Positions 28,860 through 39,803 of a stretch of DNA of 58,933 bases are shown piece after piece. The stretch is from positions 1 to 58,933 of the forward strand of contig NZ_CAJGZQ010000023.1 of the NCBI RefSeq assembly GCF_904846185.1, given 5' to 3'. A program made the position numbers and the translations under genes. Origin of the DNA: Psychrobacter immobilis. Lineage in GTDB: Bacteria; Pseudomonadota; Gammaproteobacteria; Pseudomonadales; Moraxellaceae. Position 1 is the first letter of the stretch. Each line of letters starts with the position of its first letter. Below the pieces are notes generated by a model. That model was not told the DNA's origin. It saw only the letters and a program-made list of their open reading frames with translations, and did no database searches.

Positions 28860-30890
28860 ATGTTAATCACAGAATTGGGTTATTTTGCCTTGCTAGCCGC
28901 CTTTATATTGGCGATTTTGCAGGTGGTATTACCAACCGTCGGTATTATGCGTGACCACGTTGCGTCGCAGCGTTTGGCACCAAGTCTGGCGTGGGCACAA
29001 TTTGCTGCCATGATCACATCATTTGCCGCGCTGATGGCAGGATTTTATTACAATGACTTCAGCCTCGTTTATGTCACTCAGCATTCTAATACGCTGTTGC
29101 CTTGGTATTATAAGCTGTCGGCAACTTGGGGTGGTCATGAGGGTTCATTGCTGCTTTGGATGACCATCATGGCTACTTGGTGTGCGCTGGTCTCTTACTT
29201 TAGCCGTGGCTTGCCACTGTCTATGCGTGCGCGAGTGTTGGTAATTTTGGCTGGCGTGCAGATGATGATGCTAGCGATGCTGATTTTTACCTCGTCGCCA
29301 TTTGATCGTACATTGCCAAACTTACCTGTTGATGGTGCGGATCTAAATCCTGTGCTACAAGATTTCGGTTTGATTATTCACCCACCGATGCTGTATATGG
29401 GCTATGTGGGTTTGGTCGTGCCGTTTGCCTTTTGTATGGCGGCATTGTGGGAAGGTCGTTTAGATGCAGTGTGGACACGCTGGTCGCGTCCGTGGGCATT
29501 GGCGGCTTGGGGCTTTTTGACCGTTGGTATCGCGCTTGGCTCATGGTGGGCCTATTATGAGCTTGGCTGGGGTGGTTGGTGGTTCTGGGATCCAGTAGAG
29601 AACGCTTCATTGATGCCATGGCTGGCTGGTACCGCACTGTTACATTCGCTTGCCGTCACAGAAAAACGTGGTGTCTTTAAAGCATGGACAATTATGCTGG
29701 CGATTTTTGCTTTTGCACTCAGTCTATTGGGCACCTTTCTCGTGCGTTCTGGCGTTATTACCTCGGTGCATTCGTTTGCCGCTGACCCAACGCGTGGTCT
29801 GGTCATTTTAGTTATTCTCGGTGTGATCATCGGCGGTGGCTTGTTGATGTTTGCGGTACGTGGTTGGCGTTTAACGGTCGAAAGTCAGTATCAACTGATT
29901 TCGCGTGAGTCATTTTTAGTCATTAACAACGTTATTATTTTGATTTCGACTTTGGTCGTACTACTCGGCACGCTCTATCCTATCATTGCTGACTCCTTTA
30001 ATTTAGGTCAGGTTTCTGTCGGCCCTCCTTACTTTAATGCGCTATTTGTACCGCTAACGTGGCTGATCTTAGTGGCAATGGGTATGGGCTCGAACATTCG
30101 CTGGAAAAAAGACAGCCGTCCGCTATTGGGCGCTGGTATGGTCATTGCCGCCAGTAGTTTAGTGCTTGCAGCAGTTATCACGTATTTTGTGAGCCCGTCT
30201 GCGATGCTTAATATTGGCGTTACCTTGGCGGTCAGTTTTTGGGTACTGCTATGGATGGTGGTTGATTTTAAAGACAAAACCAAAAACGCACCCAATTTTG
30301 TTAAAGGGTTACGCCAGTTACGTCTGAGCTATTGGGGTCAACAGACCGCTCATATTGGTGTCATTATTGCCGTCATCGGCGTTGCATTTACCAGTACGTT
30401 AAGTATTGAACGTGATGTTGCGCTTGGACCAAACGATAGTGTTCATGTCCAAGGCTATGACTTTACCGTTAAAGGCTTTCGTGAAGTCAAAGGCAGTAAT
30501 TTTGATGCCACCCAAGCTGAGGTTGAAATCAGCAAAGATGGCCGTGCTGTGACTACGCTGTATCCTGAAAAACGTAATTACATCATTAGTATGATGCCAG
30601 TCACAGAAGCCGCGATTGATGCTAGCCTCATGCGTGATGTTTATGTGGCACTGGGCGAACCTATCGCCGAAGATAGCAACGAATGGGCAGTACGTATTTA
30701 TGTGAAACCGCTTATCCGCTGGATATGGCTAGGCGCTCTGATTATGGCGTTTGGTGCAGTATTGAGTATTCTTGATCATCGGTATCGTATTAAGAAAACC
30801 AAGACACCTGCACAAATTGCAGCGAATAAAGCAGCCTTTACCACCGTCGCCGATTTGGATGCGTCAGCATTAAAGACAGGGGATAATTAA
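28860..30890 (+). CDS. ccmF: Cytochrome c haem lyase subunit CcmF
   Basis: 676 residues with about 14-15 membrane helices. The periplasmic tryptophan-rich haem-binding signature WGGWWFWDPVENASLMPWL is intact, as is WGGHEGSLLLW. CcmF takes haem from holo-CcmE and, with CcmH/CcmI, ligates it to apocytochrome c in the periplasm. ccmG follows after a single base, so F-G-H-I form one operon. ccmABCDE are not in the window. Confidence 0.95.
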   Translation: MLITELGYFALLAAFILAILQVVLPTVGIMRDHVASQRLAPSLAWAQFAAMITSFAALMAGFYYNDFSLVYVTQHSNTLLPWYYKLSATWGGHEGSLLLWMTIMATWCALVSYFSRGLPLSMRARVLVILAGVQMMMLAMLIFTSSPFDRTLPNLPVDGADLNPVLQDFGLIIHPPMLYMGYVGLVVPFAFCMAALWEGRLDAVWTRWSRPWALAAWGFLTVGIALGSWWAYYELGWGGWWFWDPVENASLMPWLAGTALLHSLAVTEKRGVFKAWTIMLAIFAFALSLLGTFLVRSGVITSVHSFAADPTRGLVILVILGVIIGGGLLMFAVRGWRLTVESQYQLISRESFLVINNVIILISTLVVLLGTLYPIIADSFNLGQVSVGPPYFNALFVPLTWLILVAMGMGSNIRWKKDSRPLLGAGMVIAASSLVLAAVITYFVSPSAMLNIGVTLAVSFWVLLWMVVDFKDKTKNAPNFVKGLRQLRLSYWGQQTAHIGVIIAVIGVAFTSTLSIERDVALGPNDSVHVQGYDFTVKGFREVKGSNFDATQAEVEISKDGRAVTTLYPEKRNYIISMMPVTEAAIDASLMRDVYVALGEPIAEDSNEWAVRIYVKPLIRWIWLGALIMAFGAVLSILDHRYRIKKTKTPAQIAANKAAFTTVADLDASALKTGDN

Positions 30891-30891
30891 T

Positions 30892-31551
30892 ATGAGCACA
30901 TCAAAGCAATCCCCCGAACAAAATGCAAAGCAAGAAAAGGTAGGTGGCACGAAAACCATGAATAAAAAGCAACTTAAGCTATGGTTTTTGATTCCACTGA
31001 TCGTTTTCATTGGCTTAATCATCATGCTGTATCTGCGTTTGGGTAAGCCGACGGATATCGTTACCAATACGGCACTTGAGCGCCCAGTGCCCGCTTTTGA
31101 GCTGCCTTTATTATCAGATACCAGTCGTATCATGACCAATGAGAATCTGCCTGATAAGCCCTTTTTGATGAATATCTGGGGCTCTTGGTGCCCAACTTGT
31201 ATTATTGAGCATCCTTTTCTTATGCAATTAGAGGAGCGCGGTGTCAATCTGGTCGGGGTCAACTATAAAGATGACATTGGCGATGCACTAGGCTACTTAA
31301 ACCGAGGTGGCGATCCGTTCTCGATGTCCATTCAGGATTTATCTGGTCAGTTTGCTTTGGACTTAGGTTTGACGGGTGCGCCTGAGACCTTCGTAGTCGA
31401 TGGTAATGGTGTTATTCGTCAGCACATCATTGGTGAGATCAATGAAAGCAACTGGCAAAGCCGTATTACGCCTTGCTTGATGGTGCTCAATGAAGCCAAT
31501 AATAACAACGTCAGTCCAGATCCGACTCAGGTTGCGGAGGCGTGTAAATGA
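30892..31551 (+). CDS. ccmG: Periplasmic thiol:disulfide reductase CcmG/DsbE
   Basis: 219 residues. One membrane anchor (about 29-48) is followed by a thioredoxin fold with WCPTC (Cys100, Cys103) and the cis-proline region GAPETFVVD. It keeps apocytochrome c and CcmH cysteines reduced. The first 22 polar residues are longer than usual; ATG 30958 with AGGTGG upstream is an alternative start. It overlaps ccmH by 4 bases. Confidence 0.92.
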   Translation: MSTSKQSPEQNAKQEKVGGTKTMNKKQLKLWFLIPLIVFIGLIIMLYLRLGKPTDIVTNTALERPVPAFELPLLSDTSRIMTNENLPDKPFLMNIWGSWCPTCIIEHPFLMQLEERGVNLVGVNYKDDIGDALGYLNRGGDPFSMSIQDLSGQFALDLGLTGAPETFVVDGNGVIRQHIIGEINESNWQSRITPCLMVLNEANNNNVSPDPTQVAEACK

Positions 31552-32111
31552 TAGCCAATAAAATAACAGCCGTTACGTTAAAAGTCTCGAGCTTATTAAT
31601 AGCTTGTCTAATAAGTATGGCAAGCTATGCTGCTATTGAGGTCTATGACTTTGATTCTGTGCAGCAAGAAGCCCAATATCGTGGTCTCATCGAAGAGCTG
31701 CGTTGCCCAAAATGTCAAAACCAAAATCTTGCAGGATCGGATGCGCCCATTGCTCAAGATTTAAAGCAAAAAACGTATGATTTGATAAAAGATGGTCGTA
31801 GTGATGGCGAGATTCGTGCTTATATGCAGGAACGTTATGGCGATTTCATCACTTATAAGCCGCCTGTCCGTCCATCAACGTGGATTTTGTGGTTTTTTCC
31901 GCCACTATTACTCATCAGTTTACTCATAGGCTGGTTCTGGCAAAGCAAACGACGTCAGCTTGTCGCTAGTGGTGAAAGCGGGGTAACGGTCAATAGTACG
32001 GCTGCTGCTCTGTCTGCTGCTGAAAAAGCCGAGATTGATCGTCTGTTATCACGTGCTTCGAGCGATGACAAAAACGACCATGATATTACAAGCCTCAAGG
32101 ACAAAAAATGA
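31548..32111 (+). CDS. ccmH: Cytochrome c maturation protein CcmH (CcmH N-type)
   Basis: 187 residues. Signal-like N-terminus, redox motif LRCPKCQNQNLAGSDAPIA (Cys53, Cys56), then one membrane helix (about 113-128). It reduces apocytochrome c cysteines for haem ligation. It overlaps both neighbours by ATGA, a sign of translational coupling. The TPR part found fused to CcmH in E. coli is here the separate next gene. Confidence 0.93.
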   Translation: MIANKITAVTLKVSSLLIACLISMASYAAIEVYDFDSVQQEAQYRGLIEELRCPKCQNQNLAGSDAPIAQDLKQKTYDLIKDGRSDGEIRAYMQERYGDFITYKPPVRPSTWILWFFPPLLLISLLIGWFWQSKRRQLVASGESGVTVNSTAAALSAAEKAEIDRLLSRASSDDKNDHDITSLKDKK

Positions 32112-33388
32112 CCATATTCTCTACTGTGGGCTTATTTATTGCTCTAAGCTTACTCATCGCCTTAATACTCGCTGTCATTACCATCATGCCTTGGCTGCGA
32201 GCGTCACGCTCGCCAGAAAAGCCTATGGACAATCAGCTGTTGGATATCAACGTTGCTGTGTTCCGTGAGCGTTTAGCAGAACTAAAAACAGATAAAGACA
32301 ATGGCACTATCGATGACAGCCATTACCAGAACCAAAAACTGGAGCTTGAACGCCAGTTATTGGATGCTCAGCGTGAAGTCACACCGATGGTCGCACCTGG
32401 TATCAAAAGCCGCCTGATCATTACTGTCTGGGTGCCTGTCTTGGCAGCGATGGCGTATTTGATGGTCGGCGATCGTACGCCTGTGTTCGAGCTTTGGGCA
32501 GCTGAAGACAAAGTGGGTCAAGTGGCTGATGACTTGTTAACGGGTAAGATTGATCAGCCGCCTGCTTGGGCGATTGAAGATGGTCAACAGCTGATTAGTG
32601 CCATGCAGACCAATGTCTATCGTCACGCTGATGATCCAGATCGCTGGATGCGTTTATCAGAATTATTCTTATCATTAGAAGCAACGGATTCCGCAATTGA
32701 AGCCTTGTCGCGTGCTTATCGTTTGTCACCAGACAATGAAGAGATTGCAACCACTTATGCCCAGATTAGTTTCTTTGCCAATAAAGGCCAATTAGACGCT
32801 AATAGTCGCCGAGTGCTACAAGACGTGTTGGCTAAAAATCCAGAGCATGAGGGCGCGCAAATGCTTATGGCAATGGGTGAGGCACGGAGTAGTAATTTTG
32901 ATCAAGCACAAGGCTGGATTAAGCGTCTACGTGACAGTATTGCGGCTAAACCTGGTGATCATACAAAAGCATTGGCGAGTCTAGATGAGCTAAGTGCTAA
33001 TGTCACCGCTCAGCAACAGCAAGCCTCTGAAGGTGTTGAAGTGACTGTTACGATTAATGCTAGCCTGCTGCCGTTAGTCAAAGCCGATGATGTGTTGTTT
33101 GTCGCCATACGTGATGTCAATGGTGGACCACCATTTGCTGCCAAACGTTTGCCTATCAGTGTCATCAAGCAAGGTGAAGCCAGCATTAGCCTAAGCGATT
33201 TGGATGCCATGATGCCTGAACGTACTCTGAAATCGGCGCGAGCGGATAAAGTTCAGTTGGCTGTCATCGCTCGTATCAGCCATAGTGGTACTGCCAGTGC
33301 AGAGTCAGGGGATTTGTCAGGTAATCCTGTGGTGATTAGTGCGGAACAAAATCAGGTCAATGTTGAAATCAATCAACAAATTCCATAG
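32108..33388 (+). CDS. ccmI: Cytochrome c maturation protein CcmI (TPR)
   Basis: 426 residues. A first membrane helix (about 5-26), then a coiled region (VAVFRERLAELK...LERQLLDAQRE), a second membrane helix (about 97-112) and periplasmic TPR repeats (about 170-300). A C-terminal beta-rich domain (VTINASLLPLVKADDVLFVAIR) follows. It delivers apocytochrome c to CcmF-CcmH. It is last in the ccmFGHI operon. Confidence 0.9.
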   Translation: MTIFSTVGLFIALSLLIALILAVITIMPWLRASRSPEKPMDNQLLDINVAVFRERLAELKTDKDNGTIDDSHYQNQKLELERQLLDAQREVTPMVAPGIKSRLIITVWVPVLAAMAYLMVGDRTPVFELWAAEDKVGQVADDLLTGKIDQPPAWAIEDGQQLISAMQTNVYRHADDPDRWMRLSELFLSLEATDSAIEALSRAYRLSPDNEEIATTYAQISFFANKGQLDANSRRVLQDVLAKNPEHEGAQMLMAMGEARSSNFDQAQGWIKRLRDSIAAKPGDHTKALASLDELSANVTAQQQQASEGVEVTVTINASLLPLVKADDVLFVAIRDVNGGPPFAAKRLPISVIKQGEASISLSDLDAMMPERTLKSARADKVQLAVIARISHSGTASAESGDLSGNPVVISAEQNQVNVEINQQIP

Positions 33389-33536
33389 TATTTATATCTG
33401 TTGTTGTCAGCACCTCTGACGTAAGCGCTGTTGTCCGATACAGCAGCGCGCAACAGCATTATATGAACAGATAAGTCATGACAACTTATCACTGCAAATA
33501 ATGAAAATACTTGAGCTTTGCCAAGCCACAAGGTAA

Positions 33537-34265
<729 letters not shown>

Positions 34266-34300
34266 TCATCGATTTTGAATAATTGATGACGCGATTGAAG

Positions 34301-34327
34301 ACCCTGTTTATTAACAGGGTTTTTTTA
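34301..34327 (+). terminator. Terminator of adk
   Basis: Stem ACCCTGTT/AACAGGGT with loop TATT and a run of seven T. Confidence 0.85.
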
Positions 34328-34425
34328 TGTCTGATGCTTTTAACTGTCTGTCTTACAATATTACTAAGCAGAACTCTCATTGCTCAACGATTCTATTGAA
34401 TAAGCGCTTAAATAGCATCCACAAC

Positions 34426-34462
34426 AAAGCCGCTCACTCCTGATGAGTAAACGGCTTTTTTA
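34426..34462. terminator. Second hairpin between adk and secB
   Basis: AAAGCCG pairs with CGGCTTT with an inner CTCA/TGAG helix. The T-run is good on the plus strand (TTTTTTATT) and weak on the minus strand, where it would serve secB. Confidence 0.6.
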
Positions 34463-34506
34463 TTAAAATATACTGCGAATAAAGCTAACACATTTTTGCT
34501 TAAAAC

Positions 34507-34959
34507 TTATGCATTACCTTCAGCATCAACTTGTGCTTGTTGCTGGCTTTGCGCGTAAGCTTGGTCAAAGTTGACAGGGGCTAGCAATAACTGCGGGAAG
34601 CTACCACGCGTTACGATGTCGCTGATGACTTCACGAGCATATGGGAACAAAACGTTCGGGCAGTATGCACCTAAGATTTGACCGATTTGGTCTTCTGGGA
34701 TATCTTTCAATAAGAAAATACCTGCTTGATGCACTTCAGCGATAAATGCCGCTTCTTCCGCATTTTTTGCTGTAACGCTCACCGTTAAGATGACTTGATA
34801 ATGATCATCATCCAGTTTTTCAGCGTTGCTAGACAAGTTGATATCAAGCTCTGGGTTCCACTCTTTGGTGAACACACTAGCGCCTGGGACTTCAAGTGAC
34901 ATGTCTTTTACGTAGATACGCTCTAGCGCTAATTGTGGTTGTGCTTGTTCTTCAGCCAT
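34507..34959 (-). CDS. secB: Protein-export chaperone SecB
   Basis: 150 residues, full length. Family blocks [19 protein letters not shown] and [28 protein letters not shown] are present. SecB holds preproteins unfolded and delivers them to SecA. AGGATTTATC precedes its ATG. The run rhodanese-grxC-secB matches the yibN-grxC-secB order of E. coli; gpsA is not next. Confidence 0.96.
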   Translation of the reverse strand: MAEEQAQPQLALERIYVKDMSLEVPGASVFTKEWNPELDINLSSNAEKLDDDHYQVILTVSVTAKNAEEAAFIAEVHQAGIFLLKDIPEDQIGQILGAYCPNVLFPYAREVISDIVTRGSFPQLLLAPVNFDQAYAQSQQQAQVDAEGNA

Positions 34960-35127
34960 GATAAATCCTCTAAAAGTTGATCAAGTAGTTGGACAAACTG
35001 TCATTTTAATAAAAGTTCATTGTAATATAAATCGAGATAAAATCTGGATGTTTTTATTACTCTCTTTTATCTTTGCCGCTGTCTATCATTGCACAGGCAA
35101 AGACAGACAGCAACGAAAAGTAGCAGA

Positions 35128-35391
35128 TTAACCTGCTAATAGCTCGTCAAGTTTGCCTTGTTGGTTCATTTGATTGAGCTCATCAAAACCACCGACAAAG
35201 GTCTCACCGACGAAAATTTGCGGCACAGTGCGATAGTTATTGGTTTTTTTCATTAATTCTTGACGCTCTTCGCGGCTCATATCGTGCATGCCAATTTCTT
35301 CGTAGTCAACGCCTTTAGTTTTTAAGAGTTGTTTGGCATTTGAGCAATATGGGCAGATAGGCGTCGTATAAACTTTAACAGCGACAGTCAT
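35128..35391 (-). CDS. grxC: Glutaredoxin 3 (GrxC)
   Basis: 87 residues. Dithiol active site CPYC (Cys13, Cys16), cis-proline TVPQIFVGETFVGGFDEL and GSH-binding residues typical of GrxC. It reduces disulfides with glutathione in the cytoplasm. AAGGATTTACC precedes ATG 35391. It lies 168 bases before secB on the same strand. Confidence 0.94.
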   Translation of the reverse strand: MTVAVKVYTTPICPYCSNAKQLLKTKGVDYEEIGMHDMSREERQELMKKTNNYRTVPQIFVGETFVGGFDELNQMNQQGKLDELLAG

Positions 35392-35600
35392 GGTAAATCC
35401 TTATTTATAAGTTTAGAAGGTAACCGTTTTATTATAAAAAGTATTATAAATAATTATTTGATAAAAATTCTTATAATCCGTTACCAGCAAGTAAATTGAA
35501 GATAGATTCGATGATGCTCGTTATTAAAGTGGGGATGAGCAGAGCAAATTCAAGATGTTTGAGTATAAAAGCGCTGACGGTAGCATAAATGCCACAAACA

Positions 35601-35632
35601 AAAAAACACCTATCGATAAGGTGTCTTTTTTA
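35601..35632 (-). terminator. Terminator of the rhodanese gene
   Basis: Stem ACACCT/AGGTGT with loop around ATCGATA, with a run of seven T on the minus strand. It separates the rhodanese gene from grxC. Confidence 0.75.
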
Positions 35633-35709
35633 TTTGTGAATATTCAACGCGCCTCAATCATATATCAATTGATACGGGCTAAATATTTTTTAAACAGCAG
35701 TATAGCGGA

Positions 35710-36165
35710 CTACTTATGTAGACTTGGTTTGGCTTTGCCTTTATTTTTAGGCTTTGCATCTTTCAGACCGACCAATGGCATGCCTGCTGCTTGCCAGCCG
35801 CCGATACCACCTTCTAAGCGATAAACACTGTCCTTGCCGATCATCTGAATCGCCGCGCCTGCTTGCACACCCATATCACAAATGATAATCACTGGCTGCT
35901 CAATTGCACGGATTTCTTCTAAGCGGTCTTTAAGCTCAGTGAACGGTATGTTACGGCTGCCTTGGATGTAACCGGTCTCAAACTTCTTTTTGGCACGAAT
36001 ATCGATTAGCTGCGCGTTTTGCGAGTTAACCATCATACCTAAGGTATTGGGCGATATTTTTCTGCCACTACGTTTGTTTTCAATCGTAAAAAATAGCACG
36101 GCAAGTACGGCTAATATACCAAATAAAAACGGGTGGTTGCCCACAAATTCCAGCGCACGATCCAA
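35710..36165 (-). CDS. yibN: Membrane-anchored rhodanese-like protein (YibN-like)
   Basis: 151 residues from TTG 36165. One N-terminal membrane helix (about 10-28), then a rhodanese domain with the loop Cys in IIICDMGVQAGA and GGIGGWQAAGMP. A longer frame to 36336 exists, but GGAGG sits 6 bases before this TTG and the product then matches YibN in length and start (EFVGNHPFL). The likely role is sulfur or persulfide transfer at the inner membrane; the substrate is not known. The first gene of the yibN-grxC-secB run, it follows rsgA. The C-terminus is Lys-rich. Confidence 0.8.
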   Translation of the reverse strand: MDRALEFVGNHPFLFGILAVLAVLFFTIENKRSGRKISPNTLGMMVNSQNAQLIDIRAKKKFETGYIQGSRNIPFTELKDRLEEIRAIEQPVIIICDMGVQAGAAIQMIGKDSVYRLEGGIGGWQAAGMPLVGLKDAKPKNKGKAKPSLHK

Positions 36166-36353
36166 ACCATACCTCCAAAAAAATAAGTGTTCGGTTAAGC
36201 TGAGAAGACAGCCTAACGATACTGAACAAGGCGCTATTATACCGATTAGACCATCCATAGTAAACGGGCGATGGTCAACCAAGCGATTAACGACCCACAA
36301 GGCAGCGATTAATAAGGCGGATACTAATACTGCCAATATTAATACTGCCCGTA

Positions 36354-37457
36354 TTAATAGGGCTTAGTATCTGCCTCTTCTCTTAGGGTAACGAGATTTT
36401 CCACACGGCGCTGCAATACCACGCCGTCAGCAACCGCTTGCCATAGTGCGCAGCCTTTGCTGTTGTGAGTATGACGACAATCACGGAACTGACAGTTGCC
36501 AGACAACGGCGCAAGCTCCACAAATCCTGAAATGATATCATCGGGTGTGAGATGCCAAATACCATACTCGCGGATACCTGGGGTATCGACGATACCGCCT
36601 TGGGTCAAGTCGGTTGGGTTAAATGGTAATAAGCGACTGGTGGTGGTGGTGTGTTGACCAAGTTTTGAGTTGTCAGAGATGATATTGACGCTTTGTGCCG
36701 ATTCAGGGAGTAGTGCATTAATCAAACTGCTTTTACCGACACCAGATTGCCCAGCAAAAATGACCAGTTTTTTATCGATATAACGTTTTAATTCATCCAG
36801 CCCTTCTTGCTCATCACTATCCGCGACGTTTTCAGGGCAGTCGACTGAGGTCAAGACGCTCTCATAACCCAGAGAAGCATATTGTGCGAGTAATTCTTTG
36901 GTATCGACGCCGTTTTCTTCTGCCAATAAATCGGCTTTATTAAGCACCAACAGCGGCTTTACGCCAGCATGATGACAGACGACCAAATAACGATCGATGA
37001 GGGTTGGCGCGGCAGCAGGTAGCGGCGCGAAGACAATGGCTAAAATATCGACATTGGCGGCGACAGGTTTAAGTTTATGATAACGATCAGGACGCGAGAC
37101 CAGAGAGGTACGCGGCTTGACCGATTCAATACGTCCAAAGCCAGTATTAGGATCAGCACTCCAGCGTACTTGGTCGCCAGCGGCTAGCATCGGTAAATTG
37201 GTACGCACATGACAACGCCAAATATCGCCTAATGCCAGCTCTTGCCAAAACGGCTCAGGATCATCGGGTGCAATCTCTGGCTGCACGGGTATCACCGCAG
37301 GCAAGCTGGTCACTTGTACTTCCAACTGCTTGCCATAATGCGCCATGACCACGCCATCCATCAAACTGTCATCGATGCTGTCTTGACTTGCCAGCTGTTG
37401 TTTGTCGATGCGACGAATCTGTTGCTTAGTCAGTTTGCGTTGCCGAATTAATGCCAT
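36354..37457 (-). CDS. rsgA: Small ribosomal subunit biogenesis GTPase RsgA
   Basis: 367 residues. OB-fold first, then a circularly permuted GTPase: NKAD (G4, 173-176) comes before GQSGVGKS (G1, 236-243) and DTPG (G3, 291-294). A C-terminal zinc knuckle has Cys322, Cys327, His329 and Cys336. It matures the 30S subunit. It is divergent from orn, as in many gammaproteobacteria. Confidence 0.95.
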   Translation of the reverse strand: MALIRQRKLTKQQIRRIDKQQLASQDSIDDSLMDGVVMAHYGKQLEVQVTSLPAVIPVQPEIAPDDPEPFWQELALGDIWRCHVRTNLPMLAAGDQVRWSADPNTGFGRIESVKPRTSLVSRPDRYHKLKPVAANVDILAIVFAPLPAAAPTLIDRYLVVCHHAGVKPLLVLNKADLLAEENGVDTKELLAQYASLGYESVLTSVDCPENVADSDEQEGLDELKRYIDKKLVIFAGQSGVGKSSLINALLPESAQSVNIISDNSKLGQHTTTTSRLLPFNPTDLTQGGIVDTPGIREYGIWHLTPDDIISGFVELAPLSGNCQFRDCRHTHNSKGCALWQAVADGVVLQRRVENLVTLREEADTKPY

Positions 37458-37676
37458 GGGTTTTGAACCTATTAAAAAATATTGCTAAGTGTAGCGTGAA
37501 AGTTTGATAACATACAGCCTAAAGCGCCTGCTGCAGACAGAGATTTTGTAACGTTTTAAGGGTTATAAATCAGTAGATGCAATGTTTTGCTACTTATGCA
37601 TGAACATTGACGGGCGATTTATCTAATTAATATTGTTCCAAAGTTGTTTTAAACTTTATTGACCATAGGATATTTT

Positions 37677-38264
37677 ATGAGTACCGGTGACCACCCCAAC
37701 AAGATTAAAATCAGAAACCAAGGCAAAAAAGGGCTGGTATGGATTGATTTAGAAATGACCGGACTGGATACCTTGAATGACGAGATTATCGAGATTGCTA
37801 CCGTTGTCACTGATGAAGATTTGAATGTCCTTGCCGAAGGGCCAGTGTTCGCTATAAAAGTATCGGATCAAACGTTAAATAAAATGGATGACTGGAATAC
37901 TAAGCAGCATGGTCAGTCAGGATTGGTCGATCGTGTCCGCCGTAGTACCGTGACATTGGCAGAGGCCGAAGCCGAGACGATTAAGTTTCTCAATAAATGG
38001 GTCGATAGTGGTAAGTCGCCAATGTGCGGCAATTCCATCTGTCAAGATCGCCGCTTTATGGCGCGTCAAATGCCGGAATTAGAAAAATTCTTCCATTATC
38101 GCAATCTGGATGTCTCGTCAATTAAAGAGCTTTGCTTCCGCTGGCGTCCTGATATTCTCAGAAACTTTGAGAAAGGTGGCAGTCACCTAGCGTTAGATGA
38201 CATCCGTGATTCTATTCGTGAATTAAAGCATTATCGCCAGCATTTCTTTAAATTAATACCGTAA
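37677..38264 (+). CDS. orn: Oligoribonuclease
   Basis: 195 residues. DEDDh exonuclease: DLEMTGLD near residue 24 (first Asp and Glu), SICQDRRFM in the middle and [11 protein letters not shown] near the end. It degrades 2-5 nt RNAs, including pGpG from c-di-GMP breakdown. A TTG at 37659 extends the frame, but AGGAT lies just before ATG 37677, which also gives a usual start. About 16 polar residues precede the catalytic domain. Confidence 0.94.
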   Translation: MSTGDHPNKIKIRNQGKKGLVWIDLEMTGLDTLNDEIIEIATVVTDEDLNVLAEGPVFAIKVSDQTLNKMDDWNTKQHGQSGLVDRVRRSTVTLAEAEAETIKFLNKWVDSGKSPMCGNSICQDRRFMARQMPELEKFFHYRNLDVSSIKELCFRWRPDILRNFEKGGSHLALDDIRDSIRELKHYRQHFFKLIP

Positions 38265-38331
38265 AGTAAGAGTTGAGCGATCAATAGTTTGACACTTAAA
38301 TTCGTGTCAATCATGCAGTGTCATTTATACT

Positions 38332-38367
38332 AAAAAAGGTCTGTTGATAATTCAACAGACCTTTTTT
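38332..38367. terminator. Bidirectional terminator between orn and lpxH
   Basis: AAAAAAGGTCTGTTGA pairs with TCAACAGACCTTTTTT around TAAT, giving T-runs on both strands between convergent genes. Confidence 0.88.
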
Positions 38368-38397
38368 ATTGTTCAGAGGCGCTCAAAAAAAATGACA

Positions 38398-39252
38398 TTA
38401 AATGAGCGATTTAAACTCAACCAATCTAAATTCAGCAGCATTACTACTAAAACTGTCATTTGAATGCTCGTCGCCTGTCACTGCGCCAATCACCGCACTG
38501 ACTTTTGGCTGGCGAGTATCTTTATCTAACAATCTCCAGTCGCCAAGTACATAGCGTTTTTTATCAGTGGTCGCTTGATGAATAGCTGGACGATGGGTAT
38601 GACCATGTAGTAATGCATCGCTATCAGCCACTGCTTGTATCACTGCATCTTTATTGACATCCATGATATGCGCCGCTTTATTGGCATTATTCTGCTGGCT
38701 CTTTTGCCGCATTTTATCGGCGATTGCCAAGCGTTTCTCTAACGATTTATTGAGCAAATACCACTGGGTTAACCGATTACGCATGATTTTTCGAAAAAAC
38801 TGATACTTTTTATCATCAGTACACAAGGCATCACCGTGCTCTAGACGATAATTTTGCTGACCGACAGTCAAAGTATACGGCTCGTAAATAAGCTCGCCAC
38901 CAAATAGATTGCAGAATGGCTGACCTAACAAAAAATCACGGTTGCCATGCATGACCAAAATCTCACAACCAGCTACCCGTAGTTTTTTTAATTTAACGAT
39001 AAGCGGAGTGAGCCAATGACTTTGTCGTTCCTCGTCGGATAAAGACAAATAAAAATCATCACCGAGCCAAACTTCAAACCAATCACCTAAGATAAACAAG
39101 CGTTTGAGCACAGGCAGAGCAAGGCAATCATCAAGCAGCGCCAAAAAAGCCTGCACTAAGGCAGGCTCTTCAGGCGATAAATGCAAATCGCTAATCAATA
39201 CTTGCCGCACCTCATGAGGGCGGGTGGTAATTAGGTGGTCAAAACTTTGCAT
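38398..39252 (-). CDS. lpxH: UDP-2,3-diacylglucosamine diphosphatase
   Basis: 284 residues, about 40 more than E. coli LpxH, mostly from a polar insert near residues 190-205 and a longer tail. Metallophosphoesterase motifs in order: SDLHLS, GDWFEVWLGDD, GNRDFLLG, EHGDALCTDD and GHTHRP. It makes lipid X in lipid A synthesis at the inner membrane surface. GAGGAT precedes its ATG. It lies 35 bases downstream of ppiB on the same strand, as in many gammaproteobacteria. Confidence 0.92.
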   Translation of the reverse strand: MQSFDHLITTRPHEVRQVLISDLHLSPEEPALVQAFLALLDDCLALPVLKRLFILGDWFEVWLGDDFYLSLSDEERQSHWLTPLIVKLKKLRVAGCEILVMHGNRDFLLGQPFCNLFGGELIYEPYTLTVGQQNYRLEHGDALCTDDKKYQFFRKIMRNRLTQWYLLNKSLEKRLAIADKMRQKSQQNNANKAAHIMDVNKDAVIQAVADSDALLHGHTHRPAIHQATTDKKRYVLGDWRLLDKDTRQPKVSAVIGAVTGDEHSNDSFSSNAAEFRLVEFKSLI

Positions 39253-39287
39253 TTATCTTTATCCTCGTCATTTATCATGAGTAACGA

Positions 39288-39803
39288 TTATTCAGAAATA
39301 ATAGTCGCTGATTTGATAACCACTGGCTCTTTTGGCACATCAGCATGCATGCCGAAACGACCAGTAGGTACGCCGCGCATTTTTTCGATGACATCCATGC
39401 CGCTGGTTACTTTACCAAATACGGTGTAGCCCCAACCTTGCATGTTTTTGCCAGAATGGTTTAGGAAATCGTTGTCTTTTACGTTAACGAAAAACTGGCT
39501 GGTTGCTGAATGCGGATCTTGCGTACGTGCCATTGCAATCGTACCAGCGTCGTTTTTTAGACCGTTGTCTGCTTCGTTTTCAACTGGAGCATTGGTTGCT
39601 TTTTCATTCATTTCAGCGTCCATTCCGCCGCCTTGAATCATAAAGCCGTCAATGATGCGATGGAAAATCGTACCGTCATAATGACCAGATTTTACATAGT
39701 TTAAAAAGTTTTCAACGGTTTTTGGTGCTTTTTCTTCATTGAGTTCGATAACGATCGCACCCATATTGGTGTCTAGTTCTACTACTGGTGGCATGTCTAC
39801 CAT
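39288..39803 (-). CDS. ppiB: Peptidyl-prolyl cis-trans isomerase, cyclophilin type
   Basis: 171 residues without a signal peptide, so cytoplasmic. Catalytic block [14 protein letters not shown], then [24 protein letters not shown] and [15 protein letters not shown]. It catalyses proline isomerisation during folding. GAGGAAT lies before ATG 39803. It probably shares a transcript with lpxH. Confidence 0.93.
   Translation of the reverse strand: MVDMPPVVELDTNMGAIVIELNEEKAPKTVENFLNYVKSGHYDGTIFHRIIDGFMIQGGGMDAEMNEKATNAPVENEADNGLKNDAGTIAMARTQDPHSATSQFFVNVKDNDFLNHSGKNMQGWGYTVFGKVTSGMDVIEKMRGVPTGRFGMHADVPKEPVVIKSATIISE

Noticed and set aside
36166..36336. An N-terminal extension of the rhodanese protein with extra hydrophobic segments.
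   Set aside because: GGAGG just before TTG 36165 and agreement with YibN length favour the shorter protein.
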